A stretch of DNA of 64,000 nt from Litorivicinus sp965656605 (GCA_965656605.1 CBFHLC010000005.1:1-64000), one strand, 5' to 3'. Counted from the stretch's first letter, positions 24,358-33,148 are shown. Numbers and translations are program-made. The notes: generated by a model not told the origin, from the letters alone.

Positions 24358-25355
24358 AGGTTGACGCTGGGAATTAGATTGCTGTCGATGCCGGCGTTGT
24401 TTTTAGCCAGGGCCTGTTCGGCGCGGTAGCTTGAACGCACCATGGGTCCGCTGACCACCTCAAGGAAGCCCATGTCCAGACCCCAATCGCGATACATCGC
24501 AAATTGCTCGGGTGTAACGTATCTAGCCACTTCCAAGTGGTTTTTGGTTGGTCGCAAGTACTGACCAAACGTAACGATATCCACGTTGTGCGCTTTTAGG
24601 TCGGTCAGGACCTGACGGATCTCGTCTTCGGTCTCGCCCAATCCCAAAATTACAGAGGTCTTGGTCAGCATCGTTGGGCGGTGGGCCTTGGCATAAGCCA
24701 GCACCTCTAAGGTTTGTTGATAGCTAGCCCGAGGATCGCGCACTGGATGGGTCAGGCGCTCGACTGTCTCAACGTTTTGTGCGAACACCTCGATGCCTGA
24801 ATCCACGATGGTTTCGACATCTTTCATCACGCCCTGAAAGTCAGGGGTCAGCACTTCAACGGCGGTTTCGGGGGTGCGTTGTTTGATCTCACGTACGGCC
24901 TGAGCGAAGTGTCCAGCACCGCCATCGTCGAGATCATCGCGGTTGACGCTGGTCAGTACGACATATTTCAGGCCCATCAGTGCGACAGACTCAGCGGTGT
25001 TTTTAGGTTCGTCCTGATCCAACCAGCCTTTGGGGTTGCCGGTATCAACGCTGCAGAATTTACAGGCGCGGGTGCACACGCTGCCCATTAGCATGATGGT
25101 CGCGGTACCTGCGCTCCAGCATTCGCCGATGTTGGGGCACATCGCTTCTTCGCAGACGGTGCTTAAACGATGCTTTTTAACCAGCTTTTTGACTTCGGTG
25201 TACACCTCGCCGCCGGCGGCCTGGAAACGCAGCCACTTGGGTTTATCGCCACGGGGTGCGATCGCGTCCGTTTGGTCCTTTTGGCCGTTTTTAATCGCCC
25301 GAATACCTTCGGCCGTTACGTGTTTGGTGCCTGATGCGATTTTTTTGTCAGTCAT
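24354..25355 (-). CDS. lipA: Lipoyl synthase
   Basis: A 333-residue radical-SAM enzyme that inserts two sulfurs into octanoyl groups on lipoyl-dependent proteins. The auxiliary cluster cysteines are in CEEAMCPNIGEC, and the radical-SAM motif CX3CX2C is in SVCTRACKFCSV. Also seen are TSVNRDDLDDGGAGHFA and a C-terminal MVRSSYRAE. It lies 27 nt downstream of gcvH, whose product is a lipoyl carrier and an expected substrate. lipB is not in the window. Confidence 0.96.
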   Translation of the reverse strand: MTDKKIASGTKHVTAEGIRAIKNGQKDQTDAIAPRGDKPKWLRFQAAGGEVYTEVKKLVKKHRLSTVCEEAMCPNIGECWSAGTATIMLMGSVCTRACKFCSVDTGNPKGWLDQDEPKNTAESVALMGLKYVVLTSVNRDDLDDGGAGHFAQAVREIKQRTPETAVEVLTPDFQGVMKDVETIVDSGIEVFAQNVETVERLTHPVRDPRASYQQTLEVLAYAKAHRPTMLTKTSVILGLGETEDEIRQVLTDLKAHNVDIVTFGQYLRPTKNHLEVARYVTPEQFAMYRDWGLDMGFLEVVSGPMVRSSYRAEQALAKNNAGIDSNLIPSVNL

Positions 25356-25382
25356 TACGCCAGTATATCCTGCGGGTGCGGG

Positions 25383-25754
25383 CTAGTCGCCCACGTGGTC
25401 TATGTACTCTTCAACGCTCATCAGGCTGTCCAGCTCACCCGGATCGCTCATTTCGATTTTGACGAACCAGGCCGAGCTCTCGGGGTCTTCGTTAATGGCT
25501 TCGGGCGCATCGTCCAGATCACGGTTAACGTTGATAATACGTCCACTCACCGGGGCGTAGACTTCACTGGCAGTTTTGACCGACTCGACGGTGGCGATTT
25601 TCTCGCCAGCAGACACCTCAATGTCCTCGTCTGGGAGTTCAACAAACACCACGTCGCCCAGCTGAGCTTGAGCAAATTCGCTGATTCCGACGGTGACAAC
25701 GCCATGGTCATCCGCGGCCCATTGGTGTTCTTCAGAAAAGCGCAATTCAGACAT
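25383..25754 (-). CDS. gcvH: Glycine cleavage system H protein
   Basis: A 123-residue lipoyl carrier that shuttles the aminomethyl group between the P and T proteins of the glycine cleavage system. The lipoylation motif is ATVESVKTASEVYAP with Lys60. Also typical are VGISEFAQAQLGDVVFVELP and a C-terminal SVEEYIDHVG. GGGAG is about 6 nt before the ATG. gcvT and gcvP are not nearby. The gene is upstream of lipA and divergent from glyA, which makes or uses the same glycine and methylene-THF. Confidence 0.95.
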   Translation of the reverse strand: MSELRFSEEHQWAADDHGVVTVGISEFAQAQLGDVVFVELPDEDIEVSAGEKIATVESVKTASEVYAPVSGRIINVNRDLDDAPEAINEDPESSAWFVKIEMSDPGELDSLMSVEEYIDHVGD

Positions 25755-25780
25755 GTGGAGCTCCCGTTAGTGAGGGAGTG

Positions 25781-25808
25781 ATTGTGACGTTCTTTTGGTC
25801 GCTTTCAA
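25781..25808 (-). promoter_or_regulatory. Putative sigma-70 promoter of gcvH-lipA
   Basis: On the minus strand, TTGAAA (25808-25803), 16 nt, CACAAT (25786-25781). The predicted start is about 20 nt before the gcvH ATG. Confidence 0.45.
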
Positions 25809-25858
25809 GGGGGAATGCGGCGGAAAAATGTAGGTGGTCTGGATACGCCAATCTCTAA

Positions 25859-25864
25859 TATACT
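25859..25864 (+). promoter_or_regulatory. Putative -10 box (TATACT) of glyA
   Basis: TATACT lies 42 nt before the glyA ATG in an A/T-rich stretch; the -35 region is weak. CAGGAG (25891-25896) provides the ribosome-binding site. Confidence 0.3.
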
Positions 25865-25906
25865 TCGCACCATCATTTAATCGTCCCACCCTCAGGAGAC
25901 ACCGGA

Positions 25907-27157
25907 ATGTTCGCCAACACGACCTCGATAGATCAGTACGATCCAGAACTCGCCGCCAGCATGCAGGCCGAGACGCAGCGTCAAGAAGACCACGTGGAGT
26001 TGATTGCGTCAGAAAATTACACCAGCCCTCGGGTTATGGCGGCTCAAGGTAGTGTTTTGACTAACAAGTACGCCGAAGGTTATCCGGGCAAGCGTTACTA
26101 CGGTGGGTGCGAATACGTCGATGTCGCCGAGAACTTGGCGATTGAACGTGCAAAAGAATTATTCGGTGCAGATTATGCCAACGTGCAGCCCCATGCGGGA
26201 TCACAGGCGAACCAGGCGGTATTTCTAGCGTTGCTGTCTGCAGGCGATACGGTCCTAGGCATGAGCCTGGATGCCGGCGGTCACTTGACCCACGGCTCGC
26301 ATGTGAACTTCTCGGGCAAGACCTACAACGCGGTTCAGTACGGCATCGACGAGCAGGGCTTTGTCGATTACGACGAGATCCGTGCCAAGGCCCTTGAGCA
26401 CAAGCCCAAAATGATCATCGCCGGTTTCAGTGCGTACTCACAGGTATTGGACTTTGCCAAGTTCCGCGAGATCGCGGACGAAGTGGGTGCTTACTTGCTA
26501 GTCGATATGGCGCACATTGCAGGCCTAGTGGCCGCGGGCGAATACCCCAATCCTGTGCCGCATGCTGACGTGGTCACCACCACGACTCACAAAACATTAC
26601 GCGGTCCCCGTAGCGGCCTGATTCTGGCCCGCTCGAACCCCGAGATTGAAAAGAAGCTGAACTCTGCGGTGTTCCCCGGCGGGCAGGGCGGTCCTTTGAT
26701 GCACGTGATCGCAGCCAAGGCGGTCGCATTCAAAGAAGCAATGGAGCCCGAGTTCAAGGCCTACCAGCAGCAGGTCAAAAAGAACGCTAAAGCGATGGCC
26801 AAGGTCTTCATGGACCGTGGTTTTGACGTGATCAGCGGCGGAACTGAAAACCATCTGATGCTGGTGTCACTCGTGGCCAAGGGTATTACCGGCAAGGCGG
26901 CTGACGCAGCCTTGGGTCACGCTCACATCACCGTCAACAAGAACTCGGTTCCCAACGATCCGCAAAGCCCATTTGTGACCAGTGGTATTCGTGTAGGTAC
27001 GCCCGCAGTGACCACTCGCGGCTTCGCCGAGGCCGAGTGCACCGAGCTGGCGGGCTGGATGTGTGACGTAATGGACAACGTTGAAGACGAAAGTGTGATC
27101 GCCGACGTTGCCGGCAAGGTCCAGGCGTTGTGCGCACGGTTCCCTGTTTACGCGTAA
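25907..27157 (+). CDS. glyA: Serine hydroxymethyltransferase
   Basis: A 416-residue PLP enzyme interconverting serine and glycine with tetrahydrofolate, the main source of one-carbon units. It has ELIASENYTSPRVMAAQGS, GYPGKRYYGGCEYVD, VDMAHIAGLVAAGEYPNP and the PLP-lysine motif TTTTHKTLRGPRSG with Lys229, the same number as in E. coli. A terminator follows. Confidence 0.97.
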   Translation: MFANTTSIDQYDPELAASMQAETQRQEDHVELIASENYTSPRVMAAQGSVLTNKYAEGYPGKRYYGGCEYVDVAENLAIERAKELFGADYANVQPHAGSQANQAVFLALLSAGDTVLGMSLDAGGHLTHGSHVNFSGKTYNAVQYGIDEQGFVDYDEIRAKALEHKPKMIIAGFSAYSQVLDFAKFREIADEVGAYLLVDMAHIAGLVAAGEYPNPVPHADVVTTTTHKTLRGPRSGLILARSNPEIEKKLNSAVFPGGQGGPLMHVIAAKAVAFKEAMEPEFKAYQQQVKKNAKAMAKVFMDRGFDVISGGTENHLMLVSLVAKGITGKAADAALGHAHITVNKNSVPNDPQSPFVTSGIRVGTPAVTTRGFAEAECTELAGWMCDVMDNVEDESVIADVAGKVQALCARFPVYA

Positions 27158-27175
27158 GTTAGTTACATTTAAGTC

Positions 27176-27206
27176 GAAAAAGCCGGTGAAATGCCGGCTT
27201 TTTTAT
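27176..27206 (+). terminator. Terminator after glyA
   Basis: AAAAAGCCGG (27177-27186), loop, CCGGCTTTTTT (27194-27204). A perfect GCCGG/CCGGC stem with A/T flanks and a T-run, about 20 nt after the glyA stop. Confidence 0.85.
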
Positions 27207-27253
27207 GTGCGGTAATCCTTGCTGCCTACCTAAGTGCATGGCAATCTTTGCCT

Positions 27254-27502
27254 ATGATGAAACCGACACGGATGGACATACCAGAGACTGCAGACGCAGT
27301 CGCCGGCCTGGAGCAATCAGATGTTTCAGCAGCTCTGGAGATGTACCAACGCCAGCTCGAAAAAGCATTGGCCGCACGCGATTACGAACGAATGGTTCGT
27401 GTCGGGCAAATTTTGGTACAGCTGGGTCGCAGTCGCGCTGATCACAACGCCAGCAAAACACGAGCTAGGGTGACAGTCGCTGCTTCAAACGAAGGTCCTT
27501 AG
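27254..27502 (+). CDS. Small hypothetical helical protein
   Basis: An 82-residue ORF starting MMKPTRMDIPETADAVAGL. It is rich in Ala, Glu, Gln and Arg and predicted mostly helical (LEMYQRQLEKALAARDYERMV). No signal peptide, membrane helix or known motif is seen. It lies between the glyA terminator and a convergent acyltransferase gene, which it overlaps by 38 nt. The start is uncertain: ATGs at 27254, 27257 and 27272 are possible and none has a strong ribosome-binding site. Confidence 0.45.
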   Translation: MMKPTRMDIPETADAVAGLEQSDVSAALEMYQRQLEKALAARDYERMVRVGQILVQLGRSRADHNASKTRARVTVAASNEGP

Positions 27503-28346
27503 CCACCCAGCGGGTCTCTAGGAACGTTTTGACTTCGTCGCGGCAGGCCGCGCTGATCTGATTGTTCTCGCCCAAATCACCGACCGCAGGCAGATCGACG
27601 GTCTGCATATGCAACTCCATCCGACCTGCTTGACCACACATCCACTGCCAGAACGTTGGGACGCCGTCGGGATAGCTGATGGTGCAATCTACGGCGCGAT
27701 TCAAATGGGTCCCAACTGCTGCTAATACGGTCGCAACGCCGCCGGCTTTGGGCGGTAGCAGATGCTCGAAACGGCTGTTGGCTGCACGAATTTTCTCGGG
27801 GGTGTTTCGGGTACCTTCCGAGAAGTTAACGATCGTGACGGGAATTTCTTTGAACTTCTCGCAGGACTTTCGCACGGTTGCCAGGTCCTGACCGCGTTTT
27901 TCGGGGTGTTTCGCTAAGTAGGCGCGGGTGTAACGACGCATGACGGGGAAGTCCATCGACCAGGCTACAAAGCCGACCAGGGGAATCCATAGCAATTCAC
28001 GCTTCATAAAGAAGCGCGTGCTGGGAATAACCCCGTTAGCACCGATCAGTAGGACATAAATATCGACCCAGGTTTGGTGGTTGCTGACCAACAAATAGTT
28101 TTGGTCGCGGTGAAACTCACCTTCACGAGTGACTTCGATTTTTGGGCTGAATAGTCCTAACCAGCCACAAAATCCACTGGCCCATACCTTGACTAAAAAC
28201 TCAAAAGCCGGAGCAAAGTGCTTGCCCATGCCTGGTGCAACCAATTTGACCAGACCCATCGCGGCGGCGGGTAGGCCGCACAGCAGTGTAAGAAAAACCA
28301 ACCAGATAGCGCTTAGTGCGCCCAGCAAAATGTGCATCAGCATCAT
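27465..28346 (-). CDS. YihG-like membrane acyltransferase (PlsC superfamily)
   Basis: A 293-residue protein with an N-terminal membrane helix (HILLGALSAIWLVFLTLLCG). Motif I is VSNHQTWVDIYVL (HX4D), motif III is VNFSEGTRNT, and the block RELLWIPLVGFVAWSMDFPVM matches the E. coli YihG/YhbX-type acyltransferases. It probably acylates lysophospholipids at the inner membrane. Substrate preference is not readable. It is divergent from the carboxylesterase gene. Confidence 0.85.
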   Translation of the reverse strand: MMLMHILLGALSAIWLVFLTLLCGLPAAAMGLVKLVAPGMGKHFAPAFEFLVKVWASGFCGWLGLFSPKIEVTREGEFHRDQNYLLVSNHQTWVDIYVLLIGANGVIPSTRFFMKRELLWIPLVGFVAWSMDFPVMRRYTRAYLAKHPEKRGQDLATVRKSCEKFKEIPVTIVNFSEGTRNTPEKIRAANSRFEHLLPPKAGGVATVLAAVGTHLNRAVDCTISYPDGVPTFWQWMCGQAGRMELHMQTVDLPAVGDLGENNQISAACRDEVKTFLETRWVAKDLRLKQRLSP

Positions 28347-28399
28347 CCTTAATTTTGAGGCACTATACCGGCCCCGAATCCCCCACGCGAGGCCCTGAC

Positions 28400-29050
28400 A
28401 TGCTTGAACACATCATCAAAGAAACCTCTGAAAACCCCCAGTGCGCAATTATCTGGTTGCATGGTTTGGGATCAAACGGGGCCGAGTTTGTTCCGATCAT
28501 CCCGATGTTAGATTTGGATCGGCCGACCCGCTTTGTATTTCCTAATGCGCCAGTGATGCCGGTGACGGTCAACGGGGGCATGGTCATGCCGGCTTGGTAT
28601 GACATCTATGAGATGACGATCGAGCGCAAAATCGACCGCGAGGGGATTGCACAGTCCAACGCAGGCTTAGAGGAGTTGATTCAAGCTCAGGTGGATCAAG
28701 GCATCGATCGCAGCAACATATTTGTGATCGGATTCAGCCAAGGCGGGGCGGTGGCGCTGTATCACTTGACCCATTCGGACAAGGCGCTGGGCGGTGTGGT
28801 GGCGCTGTCGACCTATTCACCGGACTTGGATCAGCCGCTTGAACACAGCGGCGTGGTCTCGACACCGGTGGGGATTTTCCACGGGATGCACGACGACGTG
28901 GTCCCCGAGGTACTAGGGCAGCGCAGTCGGAATCGTCTGACTCAGCAGGGCTTTGCCCCCAGCTATCGCACCTACGCCATGGCCCACAATGTTCTGCCCG
29001 AGGAGATCGTGGATATTGGTGCGTGGTTGAATCATCACACTAATGACTAA
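28400..29050 (+). CDS. Alpha/beta-hydrolase carboxylesterase (phospholipase/carboxylesterase family)
   Basis: A 216-residue cytosolic esterase. The oxyanion region is IIWLHGLGSNGAEF. The nucleophile elbow is GFSQGGAVALYH (Ser), the acid is in IFHGMHDDVVP (Asp) and the His is in AHNVLPEEI. It resembles carboxylesterase II of Pseudomonas (EstB-type) and acyl-protein thioesterase-like enzymes; the physiological substrate is unknown. The ATG at 28400 has GAGG 7 nt upstream and precedes the conserved domain closely. Confidence 0.9.
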   Translation: MLEHIIKETSENPQCAIIWLHGLGSNGAEFVPIIPMLDLDRPTRFVFPNAPVMPVTVNGGMVMPAWYDIYEMTIERKIDREGIAQSNAGLEELIQAQVDQGIDRSNIFVIGFSQGGAVALYHLTHSDKALGGVVALSTYSPDLDQPLEHSGVVSTPVGIFHGMHDDVVPEVLGQRSRNRLTQQGFAPSYRTYAMAHNVLPEEIVDIGAWLNHHTND

Positions 29051-29060
29051 GATTGTTTCT

Positions 29061-29090
29061 TTGGCGCAGTAGGGGCGCTTTTGGTAGAAT
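29061..29090 (+). promoter_or_regulatory. Putative sigma-70 promoter of mdh
   Basis: TTGGCG (29061-29066), 18 nt, TAGAAT (29085-29090). Transcription would start near 29097, leaving a leader of about 70 nt. Confidence 0.5.
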
Positions 29091-29168
29091 CCGCGCCGGA
29101 TTGGCATCGGACCTGATGCCACTGTGTGCATGGCCGGACCATCGTATCCGGCCCCCAAGGAGAACCAC

Positions 29169-30191
29169 ATGAAGCAACCCGTTCGCGTAGCGGTCACCGG
29201 TGCTGCCGGAGCTATCAGTTACACTATCCTGTTCAAAATTGCCGCTGGTGAGTTGTTGGGCCCTGATCAGCCCGTGATTCTGCAGCTGGTCGAAATTCCC
29301 CCTGCGATGGGCGCGCTTGAAGGCGTCGTTATGGAATTGATCGACTGTGCATTCCCCTTGGTCGCTGGCATTCAAACTGCTGATAATCCCGAAGACGGAT
29401 TCAAAGACGCGGATATCGCGTTCCTGATTGGCGCCAAGCCACGTGGACCGGGTATGGAGCGCGCGGATCTGTTGATGGGCAACGCCCAGATCTTTAGCCG
29501 TCAGGGTAAAGCGTTGAACGACAACGCCTCAAAGAACGTTCGTGTGTTGGTCGTGGGTAACCCCGCTAACACCAACGCTTTGATCGCGGCGCGTAACGCA
29601 CCGGATCTGGATCCTCGCCAGTTCACCGCAATGACCCGTCTGGATCACAACCGCGCGGTTGGTATCTTGGCTGACAAGGTGGGCGCACAGTCTAACGACG
29701 TTGATGGCGCAATCATCTGGGGTAACCACAGCCCGACTCAGTACCCTGATTTGCATGGTTGCACCGTGGCCGGCAAACCTGCTTTGGAACTGATCGAGCG
29801 CGATTACTACGAAAGCACTTACATTCCGCAGGTCGCTAAGCGTGGCGCAGCCATCATCGACGCTCGTGGCGCATCTTCAGCGGCATCAGCTGCTCAGGCT
29901 GCGATCAACCACATCCATGACTGGGTGTTGGGTACGAACGGCAAGACTGTCTCGATGGCTGTGCCCTCTGACGGTTCTTACGGCATCGCCCCGGGTGTGA
30001 TCTATTCATTCCCCGTGGTCTGCGAAGGCGGCGATTACAAAATCGTACAGGGCATCGAAATCAGTGATTTCAGCCGTGGCCTGATGACCAATACCGATGA
30101 GGAACTACGTTCTGAAAAAGCTGCAGTTGAAGAGTTGCTGCTGGACGAGACCGAAGCTAAAGTCGCGGGCGTCTCGCACCCCGCCGCATAA
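29169..30191 (+). CDS. mdh: Malate dehydrogenase (type 2 family)
   Basis: A 340-residue NAD-dependent enzyme converting malate to oxaloacetate in the TCA and glyoxylate cycles. The Rossmann motif is VTGAAGAISYTILFKIA. Further motifs are VVGNPANTNALIA, MTRLDHNRAV (catalytic Asp) and WGNHSPTQYPDL (catalytic His), which identify the long cytosolic-type MDH rather than the 312-residue E. coli type. AAGGAGA before the ATG at 29169 fixes the start. A strong terminator follows. Confidence 0.95.
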   Translation: MKQPVRVAVTGAAGAISYTILFKIAAGELLGPDQPVILQLVEIPPAMGALEGVVMELIDCAFPLVAGIQTADNPEDGFKDADIAFLIGAKPRGPGMERADLLMGNAQIFSRQGKALNDNASKNVRVLVVGNPANTNALIAARNAPDLDPRQFTAMTRLDHNRAVGILADKVGAQSNDVDGAIIWGNHSPTQYPDLHGCTVAGKPALELIERDYYESTYIPQVAKRGAAIIDARGASSAASAAQAAINHIHDWVLGTNGKTVSMAVPSDGSYGIAPGVIYSFPVVCEGGDYKIVQGIEISDFSRGLMTNTDEELRSEKAAVEELLLDETEAKVAGVSHPAA

Positions 30192-30215
30192 TTCAGCCTA
30201 TCTGAATTGATAAGG

Positions 30216-30246
30216 GCCTGCTGGTGAAAGCCAGCAGGCTTTTTTG
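30216..30246 (+). terminator. Terminator after mdh
   Basis: GCCTGCTGG (30216-30224) and CCAGCAGGC (30231-30239) form a perfect 9-bp stem, followed by TTTTTTG. Confidence 0.9.
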
Positions 30247-30271
30247 ATTTTCCACCTGCAGTTTTTTCAGG

Positions 30272-30301
30272 CAAAAAAAAGCCCACTCAATTAAGCGGGC
30301 T
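30272..30301 (-). terminator. Orphan minus-strand terminator
   Basis: Read on the minus strand, AGCCCGC (30301-30295), loop TTAATTGA, GTGGGCT, then eight T residues (30279-30272). It is oriented to stop transcription coming from the lysR side. No minus-strand gene is annotated there, so it either blocks antisense transcription into mdh or ends an unannotated RNA. Confidence 0.7.
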
Positions 30302-30375
30302 GATAAGAATTCCAAAGTTGAGGCGTCTGGAAATCGGGTGTAGTGTCGCGCTTAGCGCCACTAATAAAACTGTGT

Positions 30376-30403
30376 GAGAGCAATCTCTCGAGGTCGATAT
30401 AAT
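30376..30403 (+). promoter_or_regulatory. Putative lysR promoter with inverted repeat
   Basis: A perfect TATAAT (30398-30403) lies 41 nt before the lysR ATG. GAGAG-CAAT-CTCTC (30376-30389) occupies the -35 region and could be an operator, possibly autoregulatory as is common for LysR genes. No good -35 hexamer is seen. Confidence 0.4.
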
Positions 30404-30444
30404 GTTCCAGCACATTCTTTTTGACAAAAGACGAATATTTGATC

Positions 30445-31359
30445 ATGGGTGAGTTTATTTCACGTGGTCGAGTTCAGGGGATCTCTCTGAAAGCCGTTCG
30501 AGCCTTTGTTGAGAGTGCTCGCCTGGGCAGTTTTAAAGCCTCAGCAGAATGGCTGAATGTGACGCCCTCGGCGGTCAGTCACCAGGTTAAAGCCTTGGAA
30601 GATTATCTAGGGGTTCTGTTATTTCACCGCGGTATTCGTGAAGTCCGCTTAACGCCACAGGGGCAGCGCTTTGCCGAGCGTGCGATGGAAGGCTTGCGCG
30701 TCATTGACCAGGCGACCACTGAAGTGCTGGTGGCCAGCAAGCGTCAATCGGTGCGAGTGGCGGTGGCTCCGTTTTTGGCAACCCGCTGGTTGATGGCCCG
30801 TATGGCTGATTTCGAAATGCAGCGGCCGGACATTGATCTAGAGGTCATAGCGACCACCCAGGCGGGCAATGTTGATGATCCGGATATTGATCTGATCATT
30901 CGTCTGGGTGCACAGCCCACCGATACCCCTCATTACGAGCGTCTATTCCAAGAGTCCCTTACACCGGTCGGTGCGGCTAAGTATCTGGATCGGGTCAAGC
31001 AGCCCTCGGATATTGCAACCCAGCCCCTATTGGATGTCGCGACGCGGCCGGGTGAGTGGGAATACTATTTAAAGCAGACCCAGAATTTCGACAGCAAGGT
31101 GCCACACAAGATGGCGTTCCAAAACAACAGTCCTGCGGTCGAGGCCGCCGTAGCAGGCATGGGCCTGACCTTGGCTGATTCGCTGCTGATTCGGGACGAG
31201 CTCGAAACCGGGCGTCTGGTTCCGGTCGGCGAGCCGGTCACCGGTAACAGTGCTTACTGGCTAATTTTCTCGAATCACGCCCTGGCTAATCCACGGGTCC
31301 AGAGCTTTGTAGACTGGTTGCGTGAAAATGTTGGCCGGGATCTAAGCTCACGTCTGTAG
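30445..31359 (+). CDS. LysR-type transcriptional regulator (GcvA-like subgroup)
   Basis: A 304-residue regulator. The N-terminal helix-turn-helix has SLKAVRAFVESARLGSFKAS, then AEWLNVTPSAVSHQVKALED. The substrate-binding domain follows (VRVAVAPFLATRWLMARMADF), with the wording typical of the GcvA/AmpR-like subgroup. The regulated genes are not evident: the neighbours are mdh upstream and a K+ channel downstream, both on the same strand. The start at 30445 lacks a clear ribosome-binding site; an earlier TTG at 30421 is possible. Confidence 0.85.
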   Translation: MGEFISRGRVQGISLKAVRAFVESARLGSFKASAEWLNVTPSAVSHQVKALEDYLGVLLFHRGIREVRLTPQGQRFAERAMEGLRVIDQATTEVLVASKRQSVRVAVAPFLATRWLMARMADFEMQRPDIDLEVIATTQAGNVDDPDIDLIIRLGAQPTDTPHYERLFQESLTPVGAAKYLDRVKQPSDIATQPLLDVATRPGEWEYYLKQTQNFDSKVPHKMAFQNNSPAVEAAVAGMGLTLADSLLIRDELETGRLVPVGEPVTGNSAYWLIFSNHALANPRVQSFVDWLRENVGRDLSSRL

Positions 31360-31429
31360 TCCTATGCGGTGCATCCGCGCCGCAATGATGCAATCCTTGG
31401 CATTGATTTGCTGATCGGACCATCGCCTC

Positions 31430-33037
31430 GTGAAAACCAGTCTTCGTACCCACACTGAATCCATGCATTGGGGTCGGATTTTATTTGTCCGTATGCGCCC
31501 CTTTATCGCGCTGCTGCTGTCTGCCTATGCCTTGGGCACCCTGATCTTTTGGTTGATTCCGGCGACCGGGCCTGCGGGGGCGTATCGGATGGATTTGCTG
31601 GATGCGCTTTACATGGTGGCGATTACCGGCACGACCATTGGATTTGGCGAGTTTCCAACCCCCTTTAACGATCATCAGCGCCTGTTTGTCCTGATCTACG
31701 CCCACTTGGTCGTGGTCAGCTGGTTGTTCTTTGCCGGTGGTTTTATTGGGGCGATTCAGTCGACTGCGTTTAAGCGCGCGTTCTCGACCTGGAAGTTCCG
31801 ACGCCGAGTGCGTGCGCTGGATCGCAACTACATGGTGGTGATCGGCTATGGCCAAACCGGCCTTCGGGTGGTGGATTATCTAACCGACTACGACATCCCC
31901 TGCATCGTGATCGACCGAAATCCCGTCAAGATTCAGCATATTGACGCGATGGACTTCAAGGTGCCGGTGCTAGGGCATGTCGGGGACGGCAGCGACCCAC
32001 GGGAGCTGGAAGACGCTGGCGCTTTGCGCGGCCAGTGCGTCGCAGTCGTGGCGCTGACTGATAACGATCGCGCCAACTTGGGTGTCGCCACCTCGATGAA
32101 GTTGCTGGCGCCTAGCAAAGAGCTGTTCGTGCGCTCAGAGCATGACGATACCACTCGAAATTTATTGAGCTTTGGTACTGACCATGTGCTGGACCCCTTT
32201 CGATTGTTTGCCCGTAGCCTGGCGTTGCGGGTGGCCCAGCCGTTGCACTACGCGGTCGCCGATCAGTTGCTGGATCCCGGGCAAAAGCAGGTCGATGTGC
32301 CCGATGTCATTGAGGGGGATCAGTGGGTTCTGTGCGGTTATGGCCGATTGGGGCGCGCGATCCATGAGTCGTTCTCGCAGCGTGGCTTGACGGTTCATGT
32401 GGTGGACCCTGCAGTTCAAGAAGCCTCGCCCATGTGGACTCGGGGGTTAGGCACTGAGGAGCACACGTTGCGCGCTGCGGATCTGGAGCAGGCCGCAGGA
32501 ATCATCGCGGGCACGAATCATGATCCTGATAACTTATCCATTTGGATGACCGCTCGGGCCGCCCAGCCGAACTTGGTCGGGGTAGGTCGCCTGAATCGCC
32601 CCATGAACAGTCCGGTATTCGACAAAGCCAAATGGGATGTGTTGATGAATCCAGCGGATGTGATTGCCGAAGAGCTGGTGGGCCGACTGCGCACGCCCAT
32701 GCTCAAGGCATTTATTGTCCACCTAGAATCACAAAGCGAGCAGTGGGTGCATGACTTGCTATCGCGGGTTGAGGGTTTGGATGAGCTAGAGACCTGGGAC
32801 GTCAAGCTGAGCGCCAAGCGTGCGCCGTTAGTTCACGCGCAGCTGAGTGGGGCCCATCCGCGTTCAATAACGTTGAATCATATTTTGGTCCCCGGAGTGG
32901 TCTGCTTAAAAGCGCGCCAAGGGGATGGAGTGGTGTTCACGCCGCAGCCTGATTTGTCACTGCATAGCGATGATCGCTTGTTGTTTTGGGGGCGGGCTGA
33001 GGCGCGTGCCCTGATGTTGAAAAAGTTAGGCGCATAA
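31430..33037 (+). CDS. Potassium channel protein with two TrkA-N (RCK) domains
   Basis: A 535-residue inner-membrane protein. Two membrane helices (about 25-45, PFIALLLSAYALGTLIFWLI, and 86-106, LFVLIYAHLVVVSWLFFAG) flank a pore loop with the filter GTTIGFGEFP, a variant of TVGYGD. Two nucleotide-binding RCK domains follow: VVIGYGQTGLRVVDYL at about 137 and WVLCGYGRLGRAIHES at about 300. It is probably a ligand-gated K+ channel or related cation channel. The GTG at 31430 or the ATG at 31463 may be the start; neither has a strong ribosome-binding site. A terminator follows. Confidence 0.85.
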   Translation: MKTSLRTHTESMHWGRILFVRMRPFIALLLSAYALGTLIFWLIPATGPAGAYRMDLLDALYMVAITGTTIGFGEFPTPFNDHQRLFVLIYAHLVVVSWLFFAGGFIGAIQSTAFKRAFSTWKFRRRVRALDRNYMVVIGYGQTGLRVVDYLTDYDIPCIVIDRNPVKIQHIDAMDFKVPVLGHVGDGSDPRELEDAGALRGQCVAVVALTDNDRANLGVATSMKLLAPSKELFVRSEHDDTTRNLLSFGTDHVLDPFRLFARSLALRVAQPLHYAVADQLLDPGQKQVDVPDVIEGDQWVLCGYGRLGRAIHESFSQRGLTVHVVDPAVQEASPMWTRGLGTEEHTLRAADLEQAAGIIAGTNHDPDNLSIWMTARAAQPNLVGVGRLNRPMNSPVFDKAKWDVLMNPADVIAEELVGRLRTPMLKAFIVHLESQSEQWVHDLLSRVEGLDELETWDVKLSAKRAPLVHAQLSGAHPRSITLNHILVPGVVCLKARQGDGVVFTPQPDLSLHSDDRLLFWGRAEARALMLKKLGA

Positions 33038-33040
33038 AAA

Positions 33041-33066
33041 ACGCCGCGGGTGTGCGGCGTCTTTTA
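33041..33066 (+). terminator. Terminator after the K+ channel gene
   Basis: ACGCCGC (33041-33047), loop GGGTGT, GCGGCGT (33054-33060), then CTTTT; preceded by AAAAAA. Confidence 0.8.
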
Positions 33067-33094
33067 ACAAAATCCCGCCGAAGTCCATTTCAGC

Positions 33095-33121
33095 GAAAAA
33101 ATGGATGGCCCCGTGGGGCCA
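33095..33121 (-). terminator. Terminator after aceA (minus strand)
   Basis: On the minus strand, TGGCCCC (33121-33115), AC, GGGGCCA (33112-33106), then TCCATTTTTTC. It is preceded by a smaller CACCC-TTC-GGGTG hairpin. Confidence 0.75.
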
Positions 33122-33148
33122 CCCGAAGGGTGCAGGGGATCGCCCCGC

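Noticed and set aside
25757..25778. CTCCC/GGGAG hairpin burying the gcvH ribosome-binding site
   Set aside because: The predicted gcvH transcription start is at about 25774, so most of the left arm would not be in the mRNA.
25755..25906. Glycine riboswitch between gcvH and glyA
   Set aside because: Neither strand shows the conserved glycine aptamer core; only ordinary promoter-like elements were seen.
27191..27253. Start at 27191 for the small gene after glyA, giving a hydrophobic leader
   Set aside because: It would begin inside the glyA terminator hairpin; the leader-like residues are then unlikely to be translated.
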